DNA of 64,000 nucleotides, from assembly GCA_002786855.1 (NCBI GenBank), contig PCUU01000077.1, forward strand, positions 1 through 64,000, in the 5' to 3' direction. Shown piece after piece: positions 53,580-62,161 of this stretch (position 1 is the first letter of the stretch; each line of letters begins with the position of its first letter). Position numbers and translations under genes: made by a program. The notes under the pieces were generated by a model, which was not told where the DNA came from, did no database searches, and worked only from the letters and a program-made list of their open reading frames with translations. The stretch comes from Cytophagales bacterium CG12_big_fil_rev_8_21_14_0_65_40_12 (GTDB taxonomy: Bacteria > Bacteroidota > Bacteroidia > Cytophagales > Cyclobacteriaceae).

Positions 53580-54842
53580 CTAAATAATCATTCCTGCCGC
53601 GACTGTCTCATTGGTCACCTCATCGATAAGGATTATAGAGCCTGTCAATCTATTTTTACGATAGGCATCTTTCATGATTGGCTTGGTAGTTCGAAGCGAA
53701 ACTCGAATGATATCATTCATCCCAACTGTTTTATCGTCTTCATTTTTCTGAAGTGAGTTGATATCTAGCTTGTAATGAATTGCTGTAATCATCGCTTTGA
53801 CCTCGTTATTGGCATGCATCAAATTAAATTTTGACCTTGGTTGAAGTCCCTTATTATTGAACCAACACAGCATAACATCAATTTCCTGCACAACATCGGG
53901 CTGATTGCTCTTGCTCACTATCATGTCGCCCCTGCCAATATCTATATCGTCTTCCAGGCTAATACTGACCGACATAGGCGCAAAAGCCTCTTCAATTTCC
54001 CCATTCAGGGTATGAATTCCACTGATTTTAGAACTGAAGCCCGATGGCAATGCCACCACTTGGTCACCTTTCTTGAAAACACCTCCTGCTACGCGGCCAG
54101 CGTAACCTCGATAATCATGGAATTCATCTTTCTTGGGCCTGATTACGGTCTGAACTGGAAAACGACAATCAATGTGGTTATAGTCACTCGCAATATGAAT
54201 CGTCTCGAGTGTGTACAGCAGGGTTGCGCCTTTGAACCAAGACATTTTTTCTGATGGATTCACTACATTATCACCATTCAGCGCGCTGATGGGTATGAAT
54301 CTGATGTCTTTCACATCCAGCTTGGCTGAGAATGCTTGGTAATCCTTCTTGATTTTTTCAAATACTTCTTCACTATACCCAACCAAATCCATCTTGTTTA
54401 TACAAACAATCAAATGTGGGATTTGAAGCAGAGAGGCAATAAAACTATGTCGATAAGTTTGTTCTACAAGTCCTTTTCTGGCATCGATCAAGATCAGTGA
54501 TAGATTGGCAGTAGAAGCGCCCGTCACCATGTTTCGGGTATACTGAATATGGCCCGGTGTATCGGCAATGATGAATTTTCTTTTGGGAGTAGCAAAATAA
54601 CGATAGGCAACATCAATTGTAATTCCTTGTTCTCGCTCATCCCTGAGCCCGTCAGTTAAAAGGGCCAAATCGGTTTGTTCCAAGCCTCTTCGTTTGCTTG
54701 AACTCGCCACTTGCTCCAACTGGTCTTCGAAAATGGACTTACTGTCAAATAATAGCCTTCCAATCAAAGTGCTTTTTCCATCATCCACGCTACCAGCGGT
54801 AGAAAATCGAAGTAATTCCATGTCTAAATATGAGTTCTCCAT
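53580..54842 (-). CDS. cysN: Sulfate adenylyltransferase large subunit (GTPase)
   Basis: 420 aa. EF-Tu-like GTPase: P-loop GSVDDGKST (residues 17-25), switch II DTPGHIQYTRNM, NKMD, and two beta-barrel domains after about 225. The length equals CysN alone; there is no fused APS kinase (CysC) domain. With CysD it makes adenosine 5'-phosphosulfate from sulfate and ATP, driven by GTP. The start overlaps the cysD stop by 1 bp (TAATG), so they are co-translated. cysC, cysH and cysQ are not in the window. Confidence 0.96.
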   Translation of the reverse strand: MENSYLDMELLRFSTAGSVDDGKSTLIGRLLFDSKSIFEDQLEQVASSSKRRGLEQTDLALLTDGLRDEREQGITIDVAYRYFATPKRKFIIADTPGHIQYTRNMVTGASTANLSLILIDARKGLVEQTYRHSFIASLLQIPHLIVCINKMDLVGYSEEVFEKIKKDYQAFSAKLDVKDIRFIPISALNGDNVVNPSEKMSWFKGATLLYTLETIHIASDYNHIDCRFPVQTVIRPKKDEFHDYRGYAGRVAGGVFKKGDQVVALPSGFSSKISGIHTLNGEIEEAFAPMSVSISLEDDIDIGRGDMIVSKSNQPDVVQEIDVMLCWFNNKGLQPRSKFNLMHANNEVKAMITAIHYKLDINSLQKNEDDKTVGMNDIIRVSLRTTKPIMKDAYRKNRLTGSIILIDEVTNETVAAGMII

Positions 54843-55747
54843 TAAAAATAGCCCTCCTTTTTTCTATCCTCCATTGCAGATTCCGATCGCTTATCGTCTG
54901 CTCTATTGCCTCTCTCGGTTTGTCTTGCGGCAGCCACCTCTGCAACAATTTTTTCAAGCGTGTCGGCCTCGGACTCAATTCCTCCTGTAATGGTAATATC
55001 ACCGAGGGTTCGGAAACGAATCTGTTTTTTGATCGCTTGCTCGCCTTGTCGCAAGGTCAAAAATTCGGAGTGGGGCAGCCAAGTATTATTCCTCCAAACT
55101 ACTTCCCGTTCATGGGCCACATACAAAGAAGGAATTTCAATCTTCTCCGAAAGGATATACTGCCATACATCCATTTCTGTCCAATTGCAAATAGGGAACA
55201 CCCTGAAGTGCTCTCCCATTTTCTTTTTGCCATTGAAAATATTCCAGAGTTCGGGTCTTTGATTTTTTGGATCCCACTGGCCAAAATCATCTCTATGAGA
55301 AAAGAATCTTTCTTTCGATCTCGCCTTTTCCTCGTCTCTTCGTGCCCCTCCCATTAGCGCATCGAATTGATGTTCTTCAATGGTGTCTAGCAAGGTGGTG
55401 ATTTGCAGCCAATTTCGTGAGGCATCCTTGCCTGTCTCTTCTTGGACTCGACCATTGTCGATAGCACCCTGAACAGAACCCACAACAAGGTCGACACCTA
55501 GTTTTTCGACAAGGTCATTTCTAAATTGAATCGTTTCTGGAAAATTATGGCCAGTGTCTACATGAATGAGGGGAAACGGGATGCGTGCAGGCCAAAAGGC
55601 CTTTCTTGCCAAATGAGTAACCACGATAGAATCTTTTCCACCAGAAAATAAGATTCCGGGGTTTTCAAACTGAGCATAAACCTCTCTAATCACATAGATG
55701 GCTTCCGACTCTAGTTCTTCTAAATGCGTCAAGTTGTACTTCGACAT
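54842..55747 (-). CDS. cysD: Sulfate adenylyltransferase small subunit
   Basis: 301 aa, the usual CysD length. It opens SKYNLTHLEELESEAIYVIREVY, then has the PP-loop FSGGKDSIVVTHLARKAF (about 34-51), HVDTGHNFPET, the GGARRDEEKARSKERFFSHRD signature split across the middle, and GEHFRVFPICNWTEMDVW. It is the ATP-pyrophosphatase subunit that activates sulfate. It lies next to a glycan locus; supply of activated sulfate for sulfated polysaccharide is possible, but no sulfotransferase is visible nearby. Confidence 0.97.
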   Translation of the reverse strand: MSKYNLTHLEELESEAIYVIREVYAQFENPGILFSGGKDSIVVTHLARKAFWPARIPFPLIHVDTGHNFPETIQFRNDLVEKLGVDLVVGSVQGAIDNGRVQEETGKDASRNWLQITTLLDTIEEHQFDALMGGARRDEEKARSKERFFSHRDDFGQWDPKNQRPELWNIFNGKKKMGEHFRVFPICNWTEMDVWQYILSEKIEIPSLYVAHEREVVWRNNTWLPHSEFLTLRQGEQAIKKQIRFRTLGDITITGGIESEADTLEKIVAEVAAARQTERGNRADDKRSESAMEDRKKEGYF

Positions 55748-55818
55748 AATTCAATTAAATAGGTTATTCGAAAGTATTTTGGCAGTGCACCATTAACTTC
55801 TCCATTCCAAAATCTTCG

Positions 55819-55826
55819 CAAAACTA
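55819..55826 (-). promoter_or_regulatory. Possible -7 element of cysDN
   Basis: The minus strand reads TAGTTTTG followed by CG, a TAnnTTTG match about 70 nt before the cysD ATG. A -33 TTG was not found at the expected distance. Confidence 0.35.
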
Positions 55827-55992
55827 TCATTACCTATTGTAATAGAAAAGAAAAGTCTATTAATTCTATAGGGTTTTAGAAAATATTATTTTGGAACGGA
55901 ATGGCGACCTAAAAGATTCATCTTTTGCAATTCCAGTAATCCCAAGTGAAAGCACCTTGGTGGCTTTACATTTGTACTTATCTTTGTGGGGC

Positions 55993-56673
55993 ATGAAAGG
56001 CGCTCAAATTGCTGTTTTAATCAAAAAAGAATTGCTCTCCGAATGGAGGCAGCGTTATGCCATCAATGGCATGATCCTTTACCTAGCCAGTACAATCTTC
56101 GTTTGCTATATGAGTTTTGGTCTAAAGGCTGGAGCAATCGAACCTCTTACTTGGAATGCGCTGTTTTGGATCATCATTTTATTTACTGCCGTCAATTCCG
56201 TTGCCAAAAGCTTTATTCAGGAATCAAAAGGCAGGGCCTTATACTTCTATACTATTGCGAGCCCTGCTGAAATCATCATCTCAAAGATTATTTACAATGC
56301 CGTATTACTATTGATTTTATCCTTAGTCGGTTTTGGAATATATTCTCTTGTCATGAGTCGAGGAGGAGATCATTCAAGTTTCGATTATACCTATTTTATT
56401 TTGGCGCTTTGCTTGGGCTCTACTGGGCTAGCGGCAAGTTTGACCATGATTTCTAGCATTGCCTCAAAAGCTGAAAATAGCACATCACTGATGGCAATAC
56501 TGAGTTTCCCCGTTATACTTCCCTTGATTTTAATGGTTATTAAGCTTTCAAAAAATGCCATGGACGGTTTAGAACGTTCTGCCAGTACCGATGAATTAGT
56601 TGTACTGGTGGCTATTAATGCAATAATTGTAGCGGTATCGTACTTGTTATTCCCTTACCTTTGGAGAAGTTAG
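55993..56673 (+). CDS. ccmB: Heme exporter subunit CcmB
   Basis: 226 aa from MKGAQIAVLIKKELLSEWRQRYAINGMILY, the family's natural N-terminus. A further-upstream in-frame start near 55891 would add 34 residues that do not fit. Six membrane helices and the characteristic LLSEWRQRYAING start and ESKGRALYFYTIASPAE loop identify CcmB, the membrane subunit of the CcmAB ABC transporter that drives release of holo-CcmE. ccmA is not in the window. It is directly upstream of ccmC. Confidence 0.93.
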   Translation: MKGAQIAVLIKKELLSEWRQRYAINGMILYLASTIFVCYMSFGLKAGAIEPLTWNALFWIIILFTAVNSVAKSFIQESKGRALYFYTIASPAEIIISKIIYNAVLLLILSLVGFGIYSLVMSRGGDHSSFDYTYFILALCLGSTGLAASLTMISSIASKAENSTSLMAILSFPVILPLILMVIKLSKNAMDGLERSASTDELVVLVAINAIIVAVSYLLFPYLWRS

Positions 56674-56699
56674 AAAGTCCAAGTTCAAAACTATTCGTC

Positions 56700-57362
56700 A
56701 TGCGAAAAAACTGGTGGAAAATATTGTGTGTAGGATTGCTTATTTATGTAATTCTTGCGGCATTCTTAATGAATGCACCTCGTTTAAATATCCTCAACGA
56801 GACCATTAGAAATTTACACTTCCATGTAACCATGTGGTTTGGAATGGTAATTCTCCTGACTACTTCAATGGTACAAGCCATCAAGTATTTGAGGACTGGT
56901 AAAATTGAACATGATGACAAATCACTGGAAATGGCCAATGCTGGAATCCTCTTTGGCATACTCGGTATTGTTACTGGCGCTATTTGGGCTAACTATACCT
57001 GGGGCGAGCCTTGGAGCGGTGACCCAAAACAGAACGCAGCGGCAATTTGCTTGTTGATTTATTTTGCCTATTTAGTATTGCGCAACTCCATGAAAGATGA
57101 CCAACAAAAAGCGCGAGTAAGTGCAGTCTACAATATTTTTGCTTTTGCCGCGATGATTCCTTTGTTGTTCATCCTTCCGAGATTAAGTCCTAATTCTCTG
57201 CACCCAGGCAATGGTGGAAACCCAGGTTTTAATGCTTATGACCTAGATAGCAAGCTTCGGGTTATTTTTTATCCAGCGGTAATCGGATGGACATTATTGG
57301 GCGTTTGGCTCGCCTCATTAAAAGTTAGACAGCGTCAAATTCAACGTGCTTTAGAAGATTAA
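56700..57362 (+). CDS. ccmC: Heme-handling protein CcmC
   Basis: 220 aa from MRKNWWKILCVGLLIYV; an earlier in-frame start at 56661 would overlap ccmB. Six helices. The tryptophan-rich WWD motif is YTWGEPWSGDPKQNAA, with conserved external histidines in RNLHFHVTMW and NSLHPGN. CcmC binds heme at the outer face of the inner membrane and transfers it to CcmE. It is followed by the CcmD-like, ccmE and ccmF genes. Confidence 0.94.
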   Translation: MRKNWWKILCVGLLIYVILAAFLMNAPRLNILNETIRNLHFHVTMWFGMVILLTTSMVQAIKYLRTGKIEHDDKSLEMANAGILFGILGIVTGAIWANYTWGEPWSGDPKQNAAAICLLIYFAYLVLRNSMKDDQQKARVSAVYNIFAFAAMIPLLFILPRLSPNSLHPGNGGNPGFNAYDLDSKLRVIFYPAVIGWTLLGVWLASLKVRQRQIQRALED

Positions 57363-57452
57363 TAAATATGAAATGAGCCAGCATAGTCTTAAGAACAACA
57401 AAGACGTTTTGGCGAATTCCATCTGACATAAAAGAACAAACAATACTTACAG

Positions 57453-57713
57453 ATGAAAAAATTACTTATCCTCCTTTTTCTTGGTTTCAACCTAACTGCC
57501 TTAGCGCAAGACGGCCAATACGAAATTACCGCCAGTGATTATGATAACAATTCTGTTGAAATGGCAGACGTTATGCGCTCAAATGGTAAGATTTATGTGG
57601 TCGTGGCCGTGGTCATGATCATCTTCGTAGGCTTGATTGCATACACCGTCAGCATTGACAGAAAAATAACCAAATTAGAAAAAGAGGTTTTTAAGGAAAA
57701 GGTTAATTCCTAG
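57453..57713 (+). CDS. CcmD-like small membrane protein
   Basis: 86 aa. A signal-like segment (MKKLLILLFLGFNLTALAQ), a short acidic periplasmic stretch, then one transmembrane helix (about 47-69, KIYVVVAVVMIIFVGLIAYT) and a charged cytoplasmic tail (RKITKLEKEVFKEK). Position between ccmC and ccmE and the one-helix topology fit CcmD, which stabilises the CcmC-CcmE complex. Sequence identity with classical CcmD is low, and the signal-like start is typical of Bacteroidota versions. Confidence 0.75.
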   Translation: MKKLLILLFLGFNLTALAQDGQYEITASDYDNNSVEMADVMRSNGKIYVVVAVVMIIFVGLIAYTVSIDRKITKLEKEVFKEKVNS

Positions 57714-57725
57714 TTGTTTGTGTTG

Positions 57726-57733
57726 TAATTTCG
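57726..57733 (+). promoter_or_regulatory. Possible -7 element upstream of ccmE
   Basis: TAATTTCG followed by CA matches TAnnTTTG at all but one position, 47 nt before the ATG of ccmE. The same TAATTTCGCA stretch occurs before 6835. It could give an internal promoter for ccmE-ccmF. Confidence 0.3.
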
Positions 57734-57779
57734 CACGCGAAACGGGATTCATGTCGTTGAATCCATAAACATCCGTGCT

Positions 57780-58178
57780 ATGAAAAAATCCAGTATCATC
57801 GGAATTGTGGTGATCGCCATTGCCATTGCCATCATTATCTCCACCCAAAGCAATGCCAGCTCTTACGTTTCTTTTGGCGAGGCTAAAGAAATGGCCAACA
57901 ATGGCAGTAATAAAAAAATCCACGTTGTGGGTGAACTCAAGAAAAACGAAATGGGTCAAGTGGTTGATGTTTATCCAAGTGATAACAAACTGACAGTTTC
58001 TTTTGTAATGGTAGACGACAACAACGTAGAGCAGACCGTTTTCTACAATGAGCCTATGCCATCAGATTTTTTAAGATCTGAAAAAGTAGTGGTGATTGGA
58101 GGTTATCAAAACGACAGGTTTGTAGCCGATAAAATACTTTTGAAATGCCCTTCTAAATACGAAGAAACAGCACTTTAA
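57780..58178 (+). CDS. ccmE: Heme chaperone CcmE, CxxxY variant
   Basis: 132 aa. An N-terminal anchor (IIGIVVIAIAIAIIIS) is followed by an OB-fold domain (SYVSFGEAKEM, HVVGELKKNE, VDVYPSDNKLTVSF). At the heme-binding site most CcmE have HxxxY; here the sequence is ILLKCPSKYEE, i.e. CxxxY, with Cys at about 124. The CxxxY form is known from archaea and some delta-proteobacteria and goes with Ccm systems lacking CcmG/CcmH. It chaperones heme from CcmC to CcmF in the periplasm. Confidence 0.93.
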   Translation: MKKSSIIGIVVIAIAIAIIISTQSNASSYVSFGEAKEMANNGSNKKIHVVGELKKNEMGQVVDVYPSDNKLTVSFVMVDDNNVEQTVFYNEPMPSDFLRSEKVVVIGGYQNDRFVADKILLKCPSKYEETAL

Positions 58179-58199
58179 TTCAAAACTAGTCTCCATTCT

Positions 58200-60731
58200 A
58201 TGGTACATACCGGTATTGGCAATTTTGGCCACCTATTGATTATAATTTCCTTTATTACCTCGCTGATGGCCGCCTATGGCTATTTCAAAGCAACCAATAA
58301 CAACGAAATCGGTAATTCTCCATGGATCAAGTTTGGTCGTGTGTTGTTCGTGATCCATGGCCTTTCAATCATTGGTGTTGTAGCCACGCTGTTCAGCATG
58401 ATTTTCAATAATTACTTTGAATATCATTACGTCTGGAGCCATGCCTCAAAAAACCTACCCAATCACTTTATCATCGCTTCTTTTTGGGAAGGCCAAGAAG
58501 GTAGCTTTCTTTTGTGGCTATTTTGGAATGCTCTTCTGGGCTTTGTAATTGTAAAAACCAATAAAAAATGGGAAGCTCCTGTAATGACAGTTTTCGCTGT
58601 TGTTCAGGCATTTCTTGCGTCAATGATCTTGGGCGTGGTGTTTGGTGATTTAAAAATCGGTAGCTCCCCTTTCTTATTGCTTCGCGATGTGATCAGCGAT
58701 CCCGTATTTCTTATTAACCCCGACTTTGTTCCTAAAGACGGAACCGGCCTCAACCCTCTACTGCAAAATTATTGGATGGTGATTCACCCACCTATGACTT
58801 TCCTAGGCTTTGCTTGTACGCTAATTCCATTCTCTTACTGTATAGCAGGTTTGTGGACAGGTCAATATAAAGAGTGGGTCAGACCAGCCCTGCCTTGGAC
58901 AATTTTTGGTGCCATGATTCTGGGTACTGCCATTATCATGGGTGGGTATTGGGCTTACGAAACACTGAATTTCGGTGGTTATTGGAACTGGGATCCGGTA
59001 GAAAATGCCGTTTATGTACCCTGGCTAATTATGGTGGCGAGCATTCATACCATGATCACTTTCAAAAAGAGCGCAACAGCTTTGAAAACATCAATCGTAT
59101 TGGTGATCACAGTTTTTATCCTTATCCTTTATTCTACTTTCTTGACCCGAAGTGGAATTCTAGGTAATGCATCAGTTCATTCATTTACTGATTTAGGACT
59201 ATCGGGCCAATTGCTGATTTATCTGTTATTCTTCTTGGCTGCATCGATATTTTTTGCCGCCAGGGTTTGGAAAAATATTCCTTCTTCAGAAAAAGAAGCT
59301 TCAACCTACTCAAGAGAATTCTGGATTTTCATCGGGGCATTAACGCTCTGCTTGATGGCGTTTCAAGTGATTATTCCTACCTCGTTCCCAGTTTTCAACA
59401 AAATCATCGAAATGTTTGGTGGCCTATCTACTTTAGCGCAGCCAGCTGATCAGATAGAATTTTACTCTAAATGGCAACTTTGGTTTGCCGTGGCAATTGC
59501 TCTTTTAAGTGGCACGGGGCAATTCTTCTTTTGGAAGAAAATGGACAAGGAAAAATTAGTCTCAGCACTCACATTCCCTGTGTTGATTTCTCTTTTGTTA
59601 AGTGCCGCCATCTTCGTGATCGCTAAAGTTACAGACCCAACTTACATCCTAATTCTTGTAGCGGGTATGTACTCTGTGGTTGCTAATGGCAAAATCCTTT
59701 TCGAGCTTTTGAAAAGCCGAAGCTATACTTTGATTGGAGGTTCAATAGCACATATGGGTATCGCGATGATGCTCATCGGTATTATGTTCTCCGAAGGCTA
59801 TTCCAAAACCATATCAGTAAATACCTTATTAATCAGCAAGGAATGGACAGAGGAGCAAAACCAAACGAATATCCCTCTTTTTCTGAATGAACCTACCTTT
59901 ATGGAGAGGTTCCAAATCACTTACAAGAATGAGCTTATGCAGGTGAATGGAATTCCAGGTTATGTGAGAAAATCCAACTTGGAAGACACCGAAGATCCTT
60001 ATTACAAAGTAGCCAAGCAACAACTCAAGGTTGAAAACACAGTTTATGCTGAAACGGGCGACACCGTTTACGTTCAAAGCCCAGAAAATTTCTATTATCA
60101 GGTGGATTATAAAGACATGGAAAACGGTAAAGAATTTACACTTTACCCTCGAATTCAAGTTAATCCGCAGATGGGTGATGTATTATCTCCAGACATTAAA
60201 AAGCTGGCCGGAAGAGACATTTATTCTTATGTTTCGGTAAAGCCTTATTTGGAAAAAGATATTGAATGGGGCGAAAAAGAAGAAATTGAAGTCAAGGTGG
60301 GTGAGCGCTTCTTTGTGAATGATTATGTAGCCGATTTCAGCGGCTTAGAGCGAATTGAAGACGTGAGCTATGCCAATTTAGGCCCAGATGATGTCGCAGT
60401 AAGGGCTAATATCACCGTGTTTGCCGAAAGTGGAGAAAAATACATTGCCCAGCCTATTTTTATCATTCAAAATGGCCAAGTTGGAAAGCAGCCAGATGTG
60501 ATCAAAGAGATTGCCTCCAAAATTACGATAGAAAGCATTAACCCAGACACTGGCTCCGTGACCTTAGGTCTGAATACTACTCAAAAAGACTTTATCATCA
60601 TAAAAGCCATTGAAAAACCGCATATCAATGTGCTGTGGATCGGCACTTTGGTGATGATTGCGGGCTTTATCATCGCTACAAGAAGACGCTACATAGAGTT
60701 TGTTAAAATGCGTGATAAGGGAGTGGAGTAG
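58200..60731 (+). CDS. ccmF: Cytochrome c heme lyase CcmF
   Basis: 843 aa, a long CcmF with about 15 membrane helices. The WWD-type motif is NFGGYWNWDPVENAVYVPWL, with HVHSF-like and H-containing loops (MVIHPPMTFLG, VHSFTDLG) and a periplasmic insert between about 560 and 790. CcmF receives heme from CcmE and attaches it to apocytochrome CxxCH motifs. Its start lies 21 nt after ccmE. No CcmG or CcmH gene follows; downstream is an unrelated aminotransferase. Confidence 0.95.
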   Translation: MVHTGIGNFGHLLIIISFITSLMAAYGYFKATNNNEIGNSPWIKFGRVLFVIHGLSIIGVVATLFSMIFNNYFEYHYVWSHASKNLPNHFIIASFWEGQEGSFLLWLFWNALLGFVIVKTNKKWEAPVMTVFAVVQAFLASMILGVVFGDLKIGSSPFLLLRDVISDPVFLINPDFVPKDGTGLNPLLQNYWMVIHPPMTFLGFACTLIPFSYCIAGLWTGQYKEWVRPALPWTIFGAMILGTAIIMGGYWAYETLNFGGYWNWDPVENAVYVPWLIMVASIHTMITFKKSATALKTSIVLVITVFILILYSTFLTRSGILGNASVHSFTDLGLSGQLLIYLLFFLAASIFFAARVWKNIPSSEKEASTYSREFWIFIGALTLCLMAFQVIIPTSFPVFNKIIEMFGGLSTLAQPADQIEFYSKWQLWFAVAIALLSGTGQFFFWKKMDKEKLVSALTFPVLISLLLSAAIFVIAKVTDPTYILILVAGMYSVVANGKILFELLKSRSYTLIGGSIAHMGIAMMLIGIMFSEGYSKTISVNTLLISKEWTEEQNQTNIPLFLNEPTFMERFQITYKNELMQVNGIPGYVRKSNLEDTEDPYYKVAKQQLKVENTVYAETGDTVYVQSPENFYYQVDYKDMENGKEFTLYPRIQVNPQMGDVLSPDIKKLAGRDIYSYVSVKPYLEKDIEWGEKEEIEVKVGERFFVNDYVADFSGLERIEDVSYANLGPDDVAVRANITVFAESGEKYIAQPIFIIQNGQVGKQPDVIKEIASKITIESINPDTGSVTLGLNTTQKDFIIIKAIEKPHINVLWIGTLVMIAGFIIATRRRYIEFVKMRDKGVE

Positions 60732-60821
60732 GCTCCCATATCATTAGCTTTCTTACTATCGGTAATCGATCAAATCAAGAATTTGCCTAATTTGAATCTC
60801 AGAGTTCAAATTTTTTAGGCT

Positions 60822-62111
60822 ATGAATAACCGTAGATCATTTATCAGGAAGTCCTTTTTAACGGCAGGAAGTCTTTCTCTTACCTCACTTTTTCAAAAAT
60901 CAGTAGCTGAAGACATCAGTCAGGCAATGATTGAAATGAATCAATTGTCGCCCCAAGCGGCTGCACAAGACGAAGAACTTTGGGCTCGTATTCAACAAGC
61001 TTATACCACTTCGCCCAATATCATCAACCTGAACAATGGCGGAGTAAGCCCTCAGCCTAAGGTGGTACAAGATGCCGCCATGCGCTACTACCAATATTCC
61101 AATGAGGCGCCTTCCTATTATATGTGGCGAATTCTGGACCAAGGAAGAGAACCATTGCGTACAAAGCTAGCCGACCTTGCTGGTTGCTCGCCCGAGGAAT
61201 TGGCCATCAACAGAAATACTACAGAAGCAGTCAATAAGGTGATTTTTGGTATGAGTTTGAAAGCGGGAGATGAGGTAATCTTGACCAAATACGATTACCC
61301 CAACATGATCAATGCTTGGAGACAACGCGAAAAACGTGATGGCATTAAATTGGTTTGGCTCGACCTTGATTTGCCCAATGAGAATGACGCTGTGATCGTG
61401 AAGCAATTCACTGATGCTATTACACCAAAGACCAAAGTCTTCCATATCACCCATATGATCAATTGGACTGGACAGATTATGCCTGTGAGAAAGCTTTGCG
61501 ATGAAGCCAGAAAAAGAGGAATTGCGTCCGTGGTAGATGGTGCACATACCTTTGCTCATCTTGATTTCAAAATACCCGATCTCGGATGCGATTACTTCGG
61601 CACAAGCCTTCACAAGTGGCTTTGTTCACCCTTCGGAACGGGTTTGCTTTATATCCGAAAGGAAAAAATCAAAGACATTTGGCCTCTTTTGGCTTCGCCC
61701 GAAAACCAAGAAGACAATATTAGAAAGTTTGAAAACTTAGGAACGCGTTCTTTCGCTACAGAACAGGCCATTGGAAGTGCAATCAATTTTCACAATGCCA
61801 TAGGAGCCGAAAGGAAAGAAGCGCGACTGCAATACTTAAAACAGTATTGGGCGAAACCAGTAAGTGAACACCCGAAAATCATGAAGTTCACATCGCTCAA
61901 CCCCGCCTTTAGTTGTGCACTTTGCAATTTTGGCGTAGAGGGAATGACAGCCGGGGAAGTACACAATCAACTTTTCAATGGCTATAAAATTCATACTAGC
62001 CCAGTTCAGTGGGAAAAAGTAAATGGGCCAAGAATTACACCGCATGTATATACCACCAAATACGATTTAGATCGATTGGTTGAGGGCATGATGAAGATTG
62101 CATCGAGTTAA
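60822..62111 (+). CDS. Tat-exported class V PLP aminotransferase (isopenicillin-N-epimerase-like)
   Basis: 429 aa. The N-terminus NRRSFIRKSFLTAGSLSLTSL has a twin-arginine motif followed by a hydrophobic core, so folded export to the periplasm is likely. The catalytic domain has NRNTTEAVNKVIFGM, KYDYPNMINAW, VVDGAHTFAHLDF (PLP-binding Asp) and the Schiff-base Lys in FGTSLHKWLCSPFGTG. Family members include cysteine desulfurases and isopenicillin N epimerase-like proteins; periplasmic members have no settled function. It follows ccmF by 90 nt and may be monocistronic. Confidence 0.88.
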   Translation: MNNRRSFIRKSFLTAGSLSLTSLFQKSVAEDISQAMIEMNQLSPQAAAQDEELWARIQQAYTTSPNIINLNNGGVSPQPKVVQDAAMRYYQYSNEAPSYYMWRILDQGREPLRTKLADLAGCSPEELAINRNTTEAVNKVIFGMSLKAGDEVILTKYDYPNMINAWRQREKRDGIKLVWLDLDLPNENDAVIVKQFTDAITPKTKVFHITHMINWTGQIMPVRKLCDEARKRGIASVVDGAHTFAHLDFKIPDLGCDYFGTSLHKWLCSPFGTGLLYIRKEKIKDIWPLLASPENQEDNIRKFENLGTRSFATEQAIGSAINFHNAIGAERKEARLQYLKQYWAKPVSEHPKIMKFTSLNPAFSCALCNFGVEGMTAGEVHNQLFNGYKIHTSPVQWEKVNGPRITPHVYTTKYDLDRLVEGMMKIASS

Positions 62112-62117
62112 ACAAAA

Positions 62118-62135
62118 AACCCTCTTTCGAGGGTT
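62118..62135. terminator. Bidirectional intrinsic terminator between convergent genes
   Basis: AACCCTC-TTTC-GAGGGTT forms a 7-bp stem with a 4-nt loop. It is followed on the plus strand by CTTTGTTTG and on the minus strand by TTTTGTTT. It separates the aminotransferase gene from rseP, which run toward each other. Confidence 0.7.
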
Positions 62136-62161
62136 CTTTGTTTGACTCAAATGTTGAGATT

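Noticed and set aside
54694-55357. Plus-strand ORFs (including one of 175 codons) over cysD/cysN
   Set aside because: Opposite-strand shadows of well-identified genes; their translations resemble no family.
55891-55992. 34-residue N-terminal extension of CcmB
   Set aside because: The family N-terminus fits the ATG at 55993; the extension has no homology-like features and starts from a non-ATG codon.
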